From positions 2,602,501-2,666,500 of the forward strand of contig NZ_CP080414.1 in NCBI RefSeq assembly GCF_019457615.1: DNA of 64,000 nucleotides. Reading direction: 5' to 3'. The position numbers and the translations under genes are program-made. The notes under the pieces were generated by a model. That model saw only the letters and a program-made list of their open reading frames with translations, did not search any database and was not told where the DNA came from. Below, in pieces: positions 1-9,289 of this stretch; the stretch's first letter is position 1; each line of letters begins with the position of its first letter. Source of the DNA: Shewanella zhangzhouensis. GTDB taxonomy: Bacteria; Pseudomonadota; Gammaproteobacteria; Enterobacterales; Shewanellaceae.

Positions 1-2
1 AA

Positions 3-740
3 ATAGGCGACCTGTCGCGCTCACTGGCTGGCATGGTGCAGCGTTTGTCCCAGTACACCCATTATCTGGAGAATATGTCGTCACGATTGGGCCACGAGCT
101 GAGAACCCCGGTGGCCGTGGTGCGTTCAAGCCTTGAGCATCTCTCTATGCTGAGCCTTGGGGACGACAGGCAAAAGTACGTCGACCGTGCCCAGGAAGGC
201 GTGAGTCGCTTAAGCCTTATCCTCGCCAATATGAGCGAAGCCACCCGTTTGGAAGAGTCTTTGTCTCAATCCGACAAGGTACGTTTCGATGCCAAGACGG
301 TGATAAAGGGTTGTGTTCAGGGCTACCAAATCACCTACCCAGGCGTTGCGTTGGCGCTGACGATTGAAGAGGGAGGCTACCCGGTGCGCGGCGTGCCCGA
401 GTATCTGGCGCAGCTCATGGATAAGCTGATAAGCAATGCACTGGAATTTATGACGCCGGATACGCCCATCAATATCAGCCTCAGTCACAGCCATAAGAAG
501 CTCAAGCTCAGCGTCATGAATCAGGGGCCGCTGCTGCCTGAGGACATGGCAGAGCGCATCTTCGACTCCATGGTCACTGTGCGTCCACCGGCGCAGGATA
601 ATAAACCGCACCTCGGATTGGGTTTGTATATTGCACGGCTGATTGCGGAATTTCACGGCGGCGATATCAAGGCAGAAAATCTCGCCGGTAACGACGGTGT
701 CCGACTATCCGTGTCAATGCCGCTTGAGTCTGCACCTTGA
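3..740 (+). CDS. Sensor histidine kinase, C-terminal part (5' end outside window)
   Basis: The frame is open from base 3, so the N-terminus lies outside the window; 245 residues are visible. They begin in what looks like the end of a HAMP linker (GDLSRSLAGMVQRLSQY), followed by a HisKA dimerisation helix with the phospho-acceptor His in RLGHELRTP. Next comes a HATPase domain with an N-box (DKLISNALEF) and a GLGLYIARLIAEFHGG lid. The usual D-x-G-x-G box reads NQGPLLP and is followed by FDSMVTVR. From memory this combination resembles the kinase of the proteobacterial dedicated sortase system (TIGR03785 type), but the sensor half and the partner regulator are not visible, so that subfamily is only a suggestion. 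The protein should be an inner-membrane kinase that phosphorylates a response regulator encoded upstream. A kinase is certain; the signal it senses is unknown. Confidence 0.85.
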   Translation: MGDLSRSLAGMVQRLSQYTHYLENMSSRLGHELRTPVAVVRSSLEHLSMLSLGDDRQKYVDRAQEGVSRLSLILANMSEATRLEESLSQSDKVRFDAKTVIKGCVQGYQITYPGVALALTIEEGGYPVRGVPEYLAQLMDKLISNALEFMTPDTPINISLSHSHKKLKLSVMNQGPLLPEDMAERIFDSMVTVRPPAQDNKPHLGLGLYIARLIAEFHGGDIKAENLAGNDGVRLSVSMPLESAP

Positions 741-786
741 CTGAACCCAAACGCCCTCAATTAACGGAATGACTGAGCGGCTCTGA

Positions 787-815
787 GGGCAAGCAGGTTA
801 AACCTTGCCCTGTTT
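787..815 (+). terminator. Possible terminator after the sensor kinase
   Basis: The arms GGGCAAG (787-793) and CTTGCCC (804-810) flank a short loop and are followed by TGTTT. The T-run is poor, so this is only a candidate. Confidence 0.35.
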
Positions 816-896
816 ACGCCACTCTTGTAGCTTTGCAGCGTGAACCATGATGTATTCATCCTGGTACATGTATTAAGGGATTATCAGGGACGCATA

Positions 897-1898
897 ATGA
901 AAAGTACGGACAAAATCACAGCCTCACATGTTGCCACTGTTGCTCAGCCACGCATCAAGCATGGGGTGAAGGCACTTGCCTTAACTTCCCTGCTCGGTGT
1001 GGCCGCCTTTTCAAGCAGCGTCCAGGCCACAGTCCAAAACGCACAGTTATCCCAACCACATGCTCCCTGCGTTGATGACAAGTGGCCAAAGTCTCGACTG
1101 ATAAGCCTTGCCAGCAACCAGTTTGAGCTGCCGGATGCCGACCGGGAAACCATGGTATTGAGGCTGGTCAGCTGCCTTGCAGAAACCGACCCCGAGCTTA
1201 GAGACTCGGTCGCCTTCAATGGATTAAGCCATTGGCTCAGGGCAAGCGCCCTTGAAAAAGAGACGGTGAACGGCCTTTATACAAGGCTATCCAAAGAAGT
1301 CCGGCAGCAAAAAAATGACCCCGATGGTGTCTACTTTCCCTTTGCCATACTGACCCTGTCGGAAGTGGCCAGAGTCGACAGGGTAAGCCCATTTCTTGAA
1401 TCTGCTGAGCGGGATGCCTTCAGTAAACTGGCCGCAGACACCATGGCGTCAACCCGGGATTATCGCGGCTTCGATGACACCCTCGGCTGGCGCCATCAGG
1501 TGGCACACAGCGCCGATTTGCTGCTGCAACTCATCCTCAATCCGGCGCTGTCACAGGCATCCATAATGCAGCTGGTTGAATCATTACAAACCCAGCTCAG
1601 TCCGGCCGGGCATTTTTATGTCTATGGCGAGCCGGAGCGGCTGGCCCGTCCGGTGCTCTACGCCATGCTAAGGGACGATATTCCAGAGGAATTTTGGCAC
1701 AGCCAATTAACCAAGTGGAGCACGCCTACCCATATCGACAGTTGGGACAAGGCATTTACCTCCAACACAGGGCTTGCCGAGCGCCATAATCGCCGGGCAT
1801 TTTTCAGTGCCCTGCTGCTTGGTGTATCTGGCAGCAAGCAGCCCAGGTTGCTTGCGCTGCAGCCCGCCATTCAGGCGGCAATGAAAAAGCTGCCCTGA
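897..1898 (+). CDS. Secreted DUF2785-like protein of unknown function
   Basis: This 333-residue protein starts at ATG 897, preceded by CAGGGA at a normal spacing. A GTG at 840 would add 19 residues that lack signal-peptide character. The N-terminus has a basic stretch, then a hydrophobic core (ALALTSLLGVAAF) and an SVQA cleavage-like site, so export to the periplasm is likely. The mature part is mostly helical, with W- and H-rich segments (LGWRHQVAHSADLLLQ; YVYGEPERLARPVLYAML) that resemble the DUF2785 family, whose function is not known. No catalytic motif is evident. The gene stands alone between the sensor kinase and metC. The signal peptide is well supported; the family call is from memory. 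Confidence 0.7.
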   Translation: MKSTDKITASHVATVAQPRIKHGVKALALTSLLGVAAFSSSVQATVQNAQLSQPHAPCVDDKWPKSRLISLASNQFELPDADRETMVLRLVSCLAETDPELRDSVAFNGLSHWLRASALEKETVNGLYTRLSKEVRQQKNDPDGVYFPFAILTLSEVARVDRVSPFLESAERDAFSKLAADTMASTRDYRGFDDTLGWRHQVAHSADLLLQLILNPALSQASIMQLVESLQTQLSPAGHFYVYGEPERLARPVLYAMLRDDIPEEFWHSQLTKWSTPTHIDSWDKAFTSNTGLAERHNRRAFFSALLLGVSGSKQPRLLALQPAIQAAMKKLP

Positions 1899-1934
1899 CA
1901 CAGATGGTCTGGGGCAGTATCTCAGTTTAATTTA

Positions 1935-1956
1935 GCCATCCATATGGTAAGATGGC
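1935..1956. promoter_or_regulatory. Inverted repeat upstream of metC
   Basis: GCCATC (1935-1940) and GATGGC (1951-1956) are exact reverse complements around a 10-base centre that contains CATATGG. The element ends about 30 bases before the metC start and could be an operator. It fits MetJ boxes (AGACGTCT repeats) only poorly, so the regulator is not assigned. Confidence 0.35.
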
Positions 1957-1986
1957 CAAATTCTCATTCCAGGGGCAGGACGCAGC

Positions 1987-3192
1987 ATGTCAGATAAACC
2001 CATGAAAACCGCCACGAAAATCGTAAGTCTTGGCCGCGAAAAGAAATACAGCAAAGGGGTGATCAATCCACCCGTGTTTCGCGCCTCCACCATAGTGTTC
2101 GACACCATGGACGAAATGCGCCACGCCGCCAAAAATAAACACAACGGCGAAATGTTTTATGGCCGCCGCGGCACCCCAACCCATTTTGGCTTTCAGGCCG
2201 CCATCGCCGAGCTTGAAGGCGGTGCGGGCACGGCACTTTACCCCAGCGGCGCGGCCGCCATTTCTGCCAGCTTATTGGCCTTTCTCCAGGCAGGCGATCA
2301 CCTGCTGATGGTCGATAGCGTGTACGAACCAACCCGGGATCTGTGTGACAAGGTCCTCAAGGGCTACGGTATTGAAACCACCTACTACGATCCCTTAATT
2401 GGCGCCGGTATTGAGGCCCTAATTCGCCCCAATACCAGAGTGCTCTTTGTCGAGTCCCCGGGCTCCATCACCATGGAAGTGCAGGATGTGCCTACCCTCG
2501 CCCGCATTGCCCATGACCACGGCCTGGTGGTGATCCTTGACAATACCTGGGCGTCCCCCATTAACAGCCGCCCCTTCGAACTCGGCGTAGATATTTCCAT
2601 TCAGGCGGCCACCAAATACATCGTCGGCCACTCAGATGTGATGATGGGCACGGCGACTGCCAGCGCGAAGTACTGGGACAAACTGCGTGAGCACAGTTAC
2701 CTTCTGGGGCAAACCACCTCGCCGGATGACGTTTACCTCGCCGCGCGCGGCCTGCGTACCCTGGGGGTTCGCATGGCACAGCACGAAAAAAATGCACTCA
2801 CTGTGGCCAACTGGCTCAAGACCCGTCCGGAAGTCGACCACCTGCGTCACCCGGCTTTTGAAGAATGCCCGGGCCATGAGTTTTTCAAACGGGACTTTTC
2901 TGCCAGTAACGGGCTCTTTTCCTTCGTGTTAAAGCAAGGAACTGTGGAGGCGGTCACCGCCATGGTCGAAGGCATGAGCCACTTTAAAATGGGCTTTTCC
3001 TGGGGCGGTTTTGAGAGCCTTATCCTCGGGGTAACCGGGATACACAACATCCGCTCGGCCACCCGCTGGGACAGCAGCAAACCCCTTATTCGTGTGCACA
3101 TCGGTCTGGAAGACCCTGAAGATTTGATTGAGGATCTCAGCGCCGGGTTCGCACGTTTCAATGAGGTCATGGCCAAAGATTCGCAAGGGTGA
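1987..3192 (+). CDS. metC: Cystathionine beta-lyase
   Basis: This 401-residue cytosolic enzyme of the Cys/Met-metabolism PLP family has the usual family length. It cleaves cystathionine to homocysteine, pyruvate and ammonia in methionine biosynthesis. The PLP lysine is in AATKYIVGHSDVMMG. The substrate loop FYGRRGTPTHFGF and the cofactor-site YPSGAAAISASLLAFL are also present. The R-G-TPT signature and the overall match favour MetC over MetB or MetZ. ATG 1987 follows GGGGCAGGACGCAGC. The gene is monocistronic, with a terminator at 3256-3288. An inverted repeat lies between it and the previous gene. Confidence 0.92.
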   Translation: MSDKPMKTATKIVSLGREKKYSKGVINPPVFRASTIVFDTMDEMRHAAKNKHNGEMFYGRRGTPTHFGFQAAIAELEGGAGTALYPSGAAAISASLLAFLQAGDHLLMVDSVYEPTRDLCDKVLKGYGIETTYYDPLIGAGIEALIRPNTRVLFVESPGSITMEVQDVPTLARIAHDHGLVVILDNTWASPINSRPFELGVDISIQAATKYIVGHSDVMMGTATASAKYWDKLREHSYLLGQTTSPDDVYLAARGLRTLGVRMAQHEKNALTVANWLKTRPEVDHLRHPAFEECPGHEFFKRDFSASNGLFSFVLKQGTVEAVTAMVEGMSHFKMGFSWGGFESLILGVTGIHNIRSATRWDSSKPLIRVHIGLEDPEDLIEDLSAGFARFNEVMAKDSQG

Positions 3193-3255
3193 AACTTGCA
3201 GGTTTGAGGAGATGCAGGCCGTTTCCCGAGCTCAGTCATCGAACTAGCCAAAACT

Positions 3256-3288
3256 GAAGAGTCCGCAGTGTCAGCTGCGGACTCTTTT
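3256..3288 (+). terminator. Rho-independent terminator of metC
   Basis: The stem AAGAGTCCGCAG / CTGCGGACTCTT has a 6-base loop and ends in TTTTCGTTT. Confidence 0.8.
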
Positions 3289-3363
3289 CGTTTCTGCCAT
3301 TCACGTAGTGAATTCTTGCCTGTATCTGCCTGTGAGACAGGCTGGTGAGGCGTAAGGCATAGA

Positions 3364-3852
3364 TTAATTTCCCGAGGGAGCGGTCGCCACCGATTGCCAG
3401 GCTTCAGTGCCATACAGGGGCACAGTTGAGAGCGAATGCTTATGGCTGCCGGAAGTCTCCTTGGTGGAGTAGGACAGATACATCAGGGTTTGCGAGCCTG
3501 CATCGTAAATGCGACGAACCTTCAGGGTTTTGAACAGGACACTCAGGGAGCTTGAAAACACCACCTCGCCGTTTTTGCTCTTATCGATAGTGGCAATCTG
3601 GGCTGCGAGAATAGGGCCGGTCTGGCGACAGGATATGGACATGTCAGACGGGTCGGCCAGCGACAAATCCGCTTCCACCCGGCTGATGTGACAGGTCACG
3701 CCAGGCACCTTGGGATCTTGTCTGGCATCAATCACCACATCCTTGGTGGTAAAAAGTCCCAGGCTAACCTTTCCCACATCATCACCGCATCCCGCAAGCA
3801 CCAGAGTGGCAAGCCACAATAAGGCGGGGTTTTTCATCCAATTGAGTTCCAT
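3364..3852 (-). CDS. creA: CreA-like lipoprotein
   Basis: This 162-residue protein has a lipobox LAGC at residues 19-22, so it is probably a lipid-anchored version of CreA. The body matches CreA in order: VVIDARQDPKVPGVTCHISR, DMSISCRQTGPI, EVVFSSSLSVLFKTLKVRRIYD and LMYLSYSTKETSGS. CreA has no established biochemical role. AAAGGAG precedes ATG 3852 at good spacing; an internal ATG 15 bases later is less well placed. The gene follows yegD with a 20-base gap on the same strand and is probably cotranscribed with it. E. coli CreA carries an ordinary signal peptide, so the lipobox is a variation. Confidence 0.82.
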   Translation of the reverse strand: MELNWMKNPALLWLATLVLAGCGDDVGKVSLGLFTTKDVVIDARQDPKVPGVTCHISRVEADLSLADPSDMSISCRQTGPILAAQIATIDKSKNGEVVFSSSLSVLFKTLKVRRIYDAGSQTLMYLSYSTKETSGSHKHSLSTVPLYGTEAWQSVATAPSGN

Positions 3853-3872
3853 ATAAGCTCCTTTTCCCTTAA

Positions 3873-5225
3873 TCAGGCAAATTCCAGCGCCGCCCGGCGG
3901 GCAAGCCCCGCGGTGACTGAGCCAAAGCTGTCGCCCTGCACCACCTCAACGCCGGGGTACACGGCAGCAATGCTGCTTGCCACCTGAGGGCAGCGACTGC
4001 TGCCACCTGTGACATAAATCAGGTCCGGGGCCGCCTCGTCCCCCACGGCGGATTTCATCAGCTCACCGATGCGCTGTACCAGGGGCGCAATCGCCTGACC
4101 AAAGGCGTCACCGGCAACACGGGTGTTGGCCCCATCGGGATGCTCAACCTGAGTCGAGTCCTCACCGCTCAATTCAATCTTGGCAAGCTCTGCCAGTTTC
4201 ACCAATTGGCAGTGCTGCTGGTCTCGTCTGAGCCTTGCCAAACGGTCGAGGGCATCGGGGTTTACGGCATCTTTTTTGAGCTCTTTAAGGGCCGTGGCAT
4301 AACTCAGGGAGAAAAAGTCCCGCTGCGCCCCCACATCGTTAATGGCCACCGCCTGCCAGAACAGTTGTCTTGGCATGGGTTTACCCGTTCTCAGCATATC
4401 GCCGAGGCCGTAATGAGGCATCAGGCATTCCATGGCAAGTGCAATATCCAGGTCATTACCGCCAATGCGCTGGCCACTGTGGCCAAGGCAATCGTCACTA
4501 CGCTCAGTTTGGCTGCGTTTATTGGGTCCCATGGTCACCAAAGAGCAATCTGTGGTACCGCCGCCTACGTCCACCACCAATACCCGCTTGTCTGCTTCGA
4601 GGGACGATTCAAAATCAAAGGCGGCCGCGAGGGGTTCAAAGAGGAAAGACACCTGGGTGAAACCCGCTCTCATGGCGGCAATTTCCAGAATACTCTGGGC
4701 CTGAATATTGGCCTCTTCGCCGCCAATCCCCTGAAAGTTAACCGGCCGACCGATAACGGCGTGGCTCACAGGGCTTTGCAGCAACGCATCTGCGCGGCTT
4801 TTGACTTCAAGCATCATCAGGGTGACTATGTCTTCAAATAAGGCCACCTGCTCGGGGCGCAGGCCGGTTGCGCCCAAAAAGGATTTGGGTGAACGAACAA
4901 AAAAGCCTTCTTCGGGCGTATCCAGATAGGCATTTAAGGCCGCTTCGCCGATAAATACTGTGTCGTCTGCTGCGGTTAAATCCAGCTCCTGACGCATACG
5001 TCTGGCGCGGGCAAGCTCGGCGCCCCGTTTTTGCATTAGCGCCTTGGCCTGAGCATCGGGTAAACGCTGGCACACCGCCTCGGTGATGAAACTGACATCC
5101 AGGGCATACACCACGGACATCAGATACTGGCCACCTGTGTCGCCGATGGGCAGCAGGCGCACCGCGTCCCCTTCACATACCGCCATGGCGCAGTTGGCAC
5201 TGCCATAGTCAAATCCTGCAAACAC
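3873..5225 (-). CDS. yegD: Hsp70-family protein YegD
   Basis: The protein is 450 residues when started at GTG 5225, the length I recall for E. coli YegD. That start has TTGGAG upstream and makes the protein begin MFAGFDYGSANCAMAV, the family N-terminus. The longer open frame to 5291 would add 22 hydrophobic residues with no family counterpart. Actin-fold ATPase motifs are present: phosphate-1 FDYGSAN, phosphate-2 VDVGGGTTDCS and the adenosine loop VTGGSSRCPQV. The protein ends after the nucleotide-binding domain and lacks the SBD and lid of DnaK. Clients are not known. It is probably cytosolic and cotranscribed with the creA-like gene. Confidence 0.88.
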   Translation of the reverse strand: MFAGFDYGSANCAMAVCEGDAVRLLPIGDTGGQYLMSVVYALDVSFITEAVCQRLPDAQAKALMQKRGAELARARRMRQELDLTAADDTVFIGEAALNAYLDTPEEGFFVRSPKSFLGATGLRPEQVALFEDIVTLMMLEVKSRADALLQSPVSHAVIGRPVNFQGIGGEEANIQAQSILEIAAMRAGFTQVSFLFEPLAAAFDFESSLEADKRVLVVDVGGGTTDCSLVTMGPNKRSQTERSDDCLGHSGQRIGGNDLDIALAMECLMPHYGLGDMLRTGKPMPRQLFWQAVAINDVGAQRDFFSLSYATALKELKKDAVNPDALDRLARLRRDQQHCQLVKLAELAKIELSGEDSTQVEHPDGANTRVAGDAFGQAIAPLVQRIGELMKSAVGDEAAPDLIYVTGGSSRCPQVASSIAAVYPGVEVVQGDSFGSVTAGLARRAALEFA

Positions 5226-5601
5226 CCGATTTCTCCAAGCCAATAAAAAAGCCGTCCAAGGTAGCAAAAACGCCCCCGGCTGAAAAGCCAAAGGCAGTGT
5301 TCAGGGGCAAAATTCAGCCGGTATTGCGGCTTCTATCAGGTATTCAATCGATGGCATGTTGCAAGCGTGAGGCCAATGACAGTGCCAGGACGGATGGGGA
5401 TGGCAGGCAGGTCATAAATCTGACATATTTTTGAAGTAATCTCAGCGACTGGGCTATTATTTTCAATAATGCCAATCACTTGTTACTGATTTTATTTCGG
5501 TGGCGCCCCGGGTTCCCAGCACGACAAATGGCTGATATCGTGTGCTGGCACCGGCGACATTCGCTGGCATGGCTGCATCACACGCTCAAAGGAGTTTTCG
5601 A
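5226..5601. other. Intergenic region, yegD to ppk
   Basis: About 375 bases between divergent genes carry no convincing ORF. The part next to ppk is AT-rich and holds the Pho box at 5409-5426. The part near yegD shows no motif I can name. Confidence 0.6.
5409..5426 (+). promoter_or_regulatory. Pho box upstream of ppk-ppx
   Basis: AGGTCAT-AAAT-CTGACAT matches the PhoB consensus CTGTCAT-N4-CTGTCAT at 5/7 and 6/7 positions with the correct 4-base AT spacer. It lies about 175 bases before the ppk start. This implies that low phosphate induces polyphosphate kinase through PhoB, which is known for ppk in other gammaproteobacteria. Confidence 0.65.
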
Positions 5602-7761
5602 GTGTCCCCCAATACAGACAAGATGTTTATCGACAAGGAGCTTTCCTGGCTGTCTTTCAACGAACGTGTGTTGCAGGAGGCCTGCGACCCCGATGTGCCA
5701 CTGGTAGAGCGCATCCGCTTTCTGGGGATATTCTCCAGTAATATGGATGAATTTTTCCGGGTGCGGGTCGCTTCGGTACGCAGGGGCATTCTCCTCTCAA
5801 GCCTCCAGGATGGCCGTAACAACAGCCGCCACCTGATGGCAAAAATTCAAACCCGGGTGCTCACGCTGCAGGAAAGATTCGACACCATTTATGGCGAATT
5901 GATGCGTGAGCTGGTGCGGCGCAACATACTGCTTATCAATGAATCTCAGCTGAGCGACTTTCAAAGCCAGTGGCTCAAGTCGCACTTTCGCGACCAATTA
6001 AAACGCCATATAGCGCCCCTTATCGTCAGCAACCACAGGGCCCTGGTCAAGCATATCACCGACAACGCCACCTACCTGGCAGTGTGTTTGCACAGCAAAG
6101 ACCGCAGACAATATGCATTGGTGGAAGTGCCGACCAAAAATGTTCCCCGCTTTATCGAACTGCCTACCGAAAAATCCAAGGCTAAAAAGCACCTTATCCT
6201 GCTGGATAACATCATCCGTCACTGTCTGGATGACCTCTTCTCGCCGTTTTTCGAGTACGAGAGCATAGATGCGTATTCGATGAAACTGACCCGCGATGCC
6301 GACTTTGACGTGATTGACGAGCTGGACCAGAGCCAGCTGGAAAAAATGACCCGGGGCCTGAAAAAACGCCTCACCGCCGAGCCGGTGCGTTTGGTATACG
6401 ACAAAGACATGCCAGAGCATATGCTGGTAATGCTTAAAGAGCAGCTTGGGATTAGCTCCACAGAGTGCCTGGTGCCCGGTGGTCGCTATCATAGCTTTAA
6501 AGACTTTATCGCCTTCCCGAACCCGGGTCGCAAATATCTTGAAAACGACAAGATTGCCGCCCTGGACAGCGCCGGTTTTCAGCGCTGCGGCAACAGTTTT
6601 GATGCCATCGCCCGCGGCGACATTATGCTCAACTACCCCTATCACAAATTTTCACACTTTACCGAGCTTGTGCGTCAGGCGGCCTTCGACCCCGCGGTTA
6701 AATTCATCAAAATCAACCTCTACCGGGTCGCGAAGAAATCACGGGTGATGCAGTCGTTGATTGATGCGGTGAAAAACGGCAAGCAGGTAACGGCGGTGAT
6801 TGAGCTCAGGGCCCGTTTTGATGAAGAGCACAACATAGAATGGACCCGCATCCTGGCGGAATCCGGCGTTAAGGTGCACCACGGGATCCCGAGCCTTAAG
6901 GTACACTCCAAGCTCTGCCTCGTCGGCCGAGAAGAGCATGGGGAAACCCGGCTGTATTGCCACGTTGGCTCAGGTAACTTCAACGAAGGCACCGCCAAGG
7001 TGTATACGGATTTGTCCCTGTTCACCGCCAATCAGGAAATCGCCCGCGAAGTTGAGCAGGTATTTGATTTAATTGAGCACCCATACCGACGTGACAACTT
7101 CAAGCACCTGCTTGTCTCCCCCTTCGATGCCCGCCAGAAACTGATTTCATTGATTGAAGATGAAATCCTCAATGCCCGAATGGGCAGCAAGGCCGGTATC
7201 ACATTGAAACTCAACAACCTGGTTGATGAGCAGCTTATCGGTAAGCTTTACGATGCGTCCATGGCCGGGGTAAAAATTCGCCTGATCATTCGCGGCATGT
7301 GCTCATTGGTGCCACAAATCCCCGGGATCAGTGACAATATCGATGTCATCAGCATTGTCGACAGGTTCCTCGAACACTCTCGGGTCATGCTGTTCCACGC
7401 CGGTGGTGAAAATAAGCTCTTCCTTTGCTCTGCCGACTGGATGAGCCGCAATATCGACAGCCGTATCGAGGTAACCACCCCGATTTACGACCCTCAGTTG
7501 AAACAGATGGTGATGGACATATTGGCACTGCAGTTATCGGACAATACCAAAGCCCGAATAATCAACAAAGAGCAGAGCAACCCCTACCGTCACCGGGGAA
7601 ATAAACGTAAAGTACGCTCCCAATTGGCGATATACCAGTATCTTTGCCAGTATGAAAAACTCCTCAAGGCGCGTATCGAAGCCGAGGCACAGGCCTTGGA
7701 GAGCGAGTCCGGCCCGGTTGCGGAGCACGAAGATAACAGGGATCTGCCGGTCGCCAGCTGA
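5602..7761 (+). CDS. ppk: Polyphosphate kinase
   Basis: This 719-residue PPK1 transfers the gamma phosphate of ATP onto growing polyphosphate chains. GTG 5602 is chosen because AAAGGAG sits 7 bases upstream and the family N-terminus FIDKELSWLSFNERVLQEA follows shortly after; a start at 5542 would lack a ribosome site. The N, head and two phospholipase-D-like domains are complete. Candidate phospho-His residues lie in KVHHGIPSLKVHSKLCLV and in the second PLD repeat FLEHSRVMLFHAGGENK. The gene is followed after 19 bases by ppx, the classical synthesis/degradation pair, and both stand behind a Pho box. Confidence 0.96.
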   Translation: MSPNTDKMFIDKELSWLSFNERVLQEACDPDVPLVERIRFLGIFSSNMDEFFRVRVASVRRGILLSSLQDGRNNSRHLMAKIQTRVLTLQERFDTIYGELMRELVRRNILLINESQLSDFQSQWLKSHFRDQLKRHIAPLIVSNHRALVKHITDNATYLAVCLHSKDRRQYALVEVPTKNVPRFIELPTEKSKAKKHLILLDNIIRHCLDDLFSPFFEYESIDAYSMKLTRDADFDVIDELDQSQLEKMTRGLKKRLTAEPVRLVYDKDMPEHMLVMLKEQLGISSTECLVPGGRYHSFKDFIAFPNPGRKYLENDKIAALDSAGFQRCGNSFDAIARGDIMLNYPYHKFSHFTELVRQAAFDPAVKFIKINLYRVAKKSRVMQSLIDAVKNGKQVTAVIELRARFDEEHNIEWTRILAESGVKVHHGIPSLKVHSKLCLVGREEHGETRLYCHVGSGNFNEGTAKVYTDLSLFTANQEIAREVEQVFDLIEHPYRRDNFKHLLVSPFDARQKLISLIEDEILNARMGSKAGITLKLNNLVDEQLIGKLYDASMAGVKIRLIIRGMCSLVPQIPGISDNIDVISIVDRFLEHSRVMLFHAGGENKLFLCSADWMSRNIDSRIEVTTPIYDPQLKQMVMDILALQLSDNTKARIINKEQSNPYRHRGNKRKVRSQLAIYQYLCQYEKLLKARIEAEAQALESESGPVAEHEDNRDLPVAS

Positions 7762-7780
7762 TCCACGAGGGAGAAACAGC

Positions 7781-9289
7781 TTGTCATCATCAAACCAGCG
7801 ACACTTTGTTGCTATCGATATGGGTTCGAACAGTTTCCATTTGATGATTGCCCGTGAACAAGACGGCAGTTTGCAAATTCTGCATAAAGAAAAAGCGCAG
7901 GTGCAGCTGGCTCAGGGACTGAGTCCGGAAGGCTACTTATCCGATGAAGCCATAGGCCGTGGCCTGGAGTGTCTGCGCAATTTCGGCCAGCGGTTTTCCG
8001 GCTTGTGCGAAACCCAGGTAAGGCTGGTAGCGACCCACACCTTAAGGGTCGCCCGCAACCGTGACAAATTTTTAAAAGCCGCACTGACGGTGATCCCCTA
8101 TCCCATCGAGGTGATTTCCGGCCATGAAGAAGCGCGACTTATCTATTCCGGCATCGCCCAAAGTCAGGTACTGGCCAAGCATAATCTGATTATCGATATC
8201 GGCGGTGGCTCCACCGAAGTAGTGATTGGCGAAAAGAACCAACCTGTGATGCTTTCAAGCCTTCGCTGTGGCTGCGTGAGCTATAACGAGCGTTTCTTTT
8301 CCGATGGTCAGCTCTCCCTCAGTGCCTTTCGCGCCGCGCAAACGGCCGCCGACAAACAGTTCTCATCGCTTTCCAAAGAGTACTTTGATGGCCGCTGGGA
8401 CTTGGTACTGGGCAGCTCAGGCTCGGTCAAAGCCATCTGTGAAGCCCTGCTGGAAAGCTTTGGCGATGAAACTGTCACCCTGGCCAGATTAAAAGAGCTG
8501 AAACTGAAATTGGTTCAGGCTGGCCACGTGGATGCGTTGCAATTTGCCAATATCGATAAAAAGCGCATGACTTTGGTGCCGGCTGGACTTGCCATTCTTA
8601 TCAGCTTTTTCAGGCGACTTGCGATAGAGCAGCTTGAGCCTACCCCTGCGGCGCTGCGCGAAGGTGTGCTCTATGAGCTTGCCCAAATCGACCAATCTCA
8701 GGATATACGTCATCGCACGGTAGAGAGCATCGCCAATCTCTATCACGTGGACACCAAACACGGTGCCCGGGTGCGTAACACCGCCATGGCCCTCTTTGAC
8801 AGCGTGGCCGACAGCTGGCAAATCCGCCCCTTTGCCCGACTCTTGTCCTATGCCGCCTCATTGCATGAAATCGGCATTCACATCAATTCCCGTGCTTACC
8901 ACAAGCATGGAGCCTACATCATCGCCAACAGCGACCTCCCCGGTTTCAGTCAGGACTTGCAGCAGGATCTGGCGATGTTAATTGGCAACCAGTGTAAAAA
9001 GCCGCAGTTCGATAACATTAATACCCTGCCCGACGGCCGCCGCGAAGTACTGGTAAAACTCTTGTGTTTGTTGCGTCTGGCGGTGCTGGTGAACCTTGGC
9101 CGGGTAGCCCGTTCCCTTCGCCTGAGCTGCGCTGTATTGGATACCAATGAGTTGGCGGTTATTCCCGAGCAAAGCGCACGTGTGGACCTGCTGCTTAAAG
9201 ATTTGAAACGTGAAAAGAAACATCTGGGGCAGCTTGGCCTTATTCTGAGACTGGACAGCGAGCTTCCCTCTCCCGCTGACGAAGACTGA
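7781..9289 (+). CDS. ppx: Exopolyphosphatase
   Basis: This 502-residue Ppx/GppA-family enzyme releases phosphate from polyphosphate ends. I place the start at TTG 7781, after GAGGGAG, because the protein then begins just before the family motif FVAIDMGSNSFHLMIA; upstream residues in the open frame overlap ppk. Other motifs are GHEEARLIYSG, the phosphate-binding loop IDIGGGSTEVVIG and a C-terminal HD-like helical region (SYAASLHEIGIHI). Ppx is favoured over GppA by length and by the position after ppk. Confidence 0.93.
   Translation: MSSSNQRHFVAIDMGSNSFHLMIAREQDGSLQILHKEKAQVQLAQGLSPEGYLSDEAIGRGLECLRNFGQRFSGLCETQVRLVATHTLRVARNRDKFLKAALTVIPYPIEVISGHEEARLIYSGIAQSQVLAKHNLIIDIGGGSTEVVIGEKNQPVMLSSLRCGCVSYNERFFSDGQLSLSAFRAAQTAADKQFSSLSKEYFDGRWDLVLGSSGSVKAICEALLESFGDETVTLARLKELKLKLVQAGHVDALQFANIDKKRMTLVPAGLAILISFFRRLAIEQLEPTPAALREGVLYELAQIDQSQDIRHRTVESIANLYHVDTKHGARVRNTAMALFDSVADSWQIRPFARLLSYAASLHEIGIHINSRAYHKHGAYIIANSDLPGFSQDLQQDLAMLIGNQCKKPQFDNINTLPDGRREVLVKLLCLLRLAVLVNLGRVARSLRLSCAVLDTNELAVIPEQSARVDLLLKDLKREKKHLGQLGLILRLDSELPSPADED

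Noticed and set aside
1935..1956. MetJ operator before metC
   Set aside because: Only partial matches to AGACGTCT units; kept as an unassigned inverted repeat.
4140..4841. 233-codon open frame opposite yegD
   Set aside because: Shadow of a well-supported Hsp70-family gene; no motif or ribosome site, and composed of antisense codons.
7652..7780. Upstream extension of ppx
   Set aside because: Lies inside ppk in another frame; TTG 7781 with GAGGGAG gives the family N-terminus.
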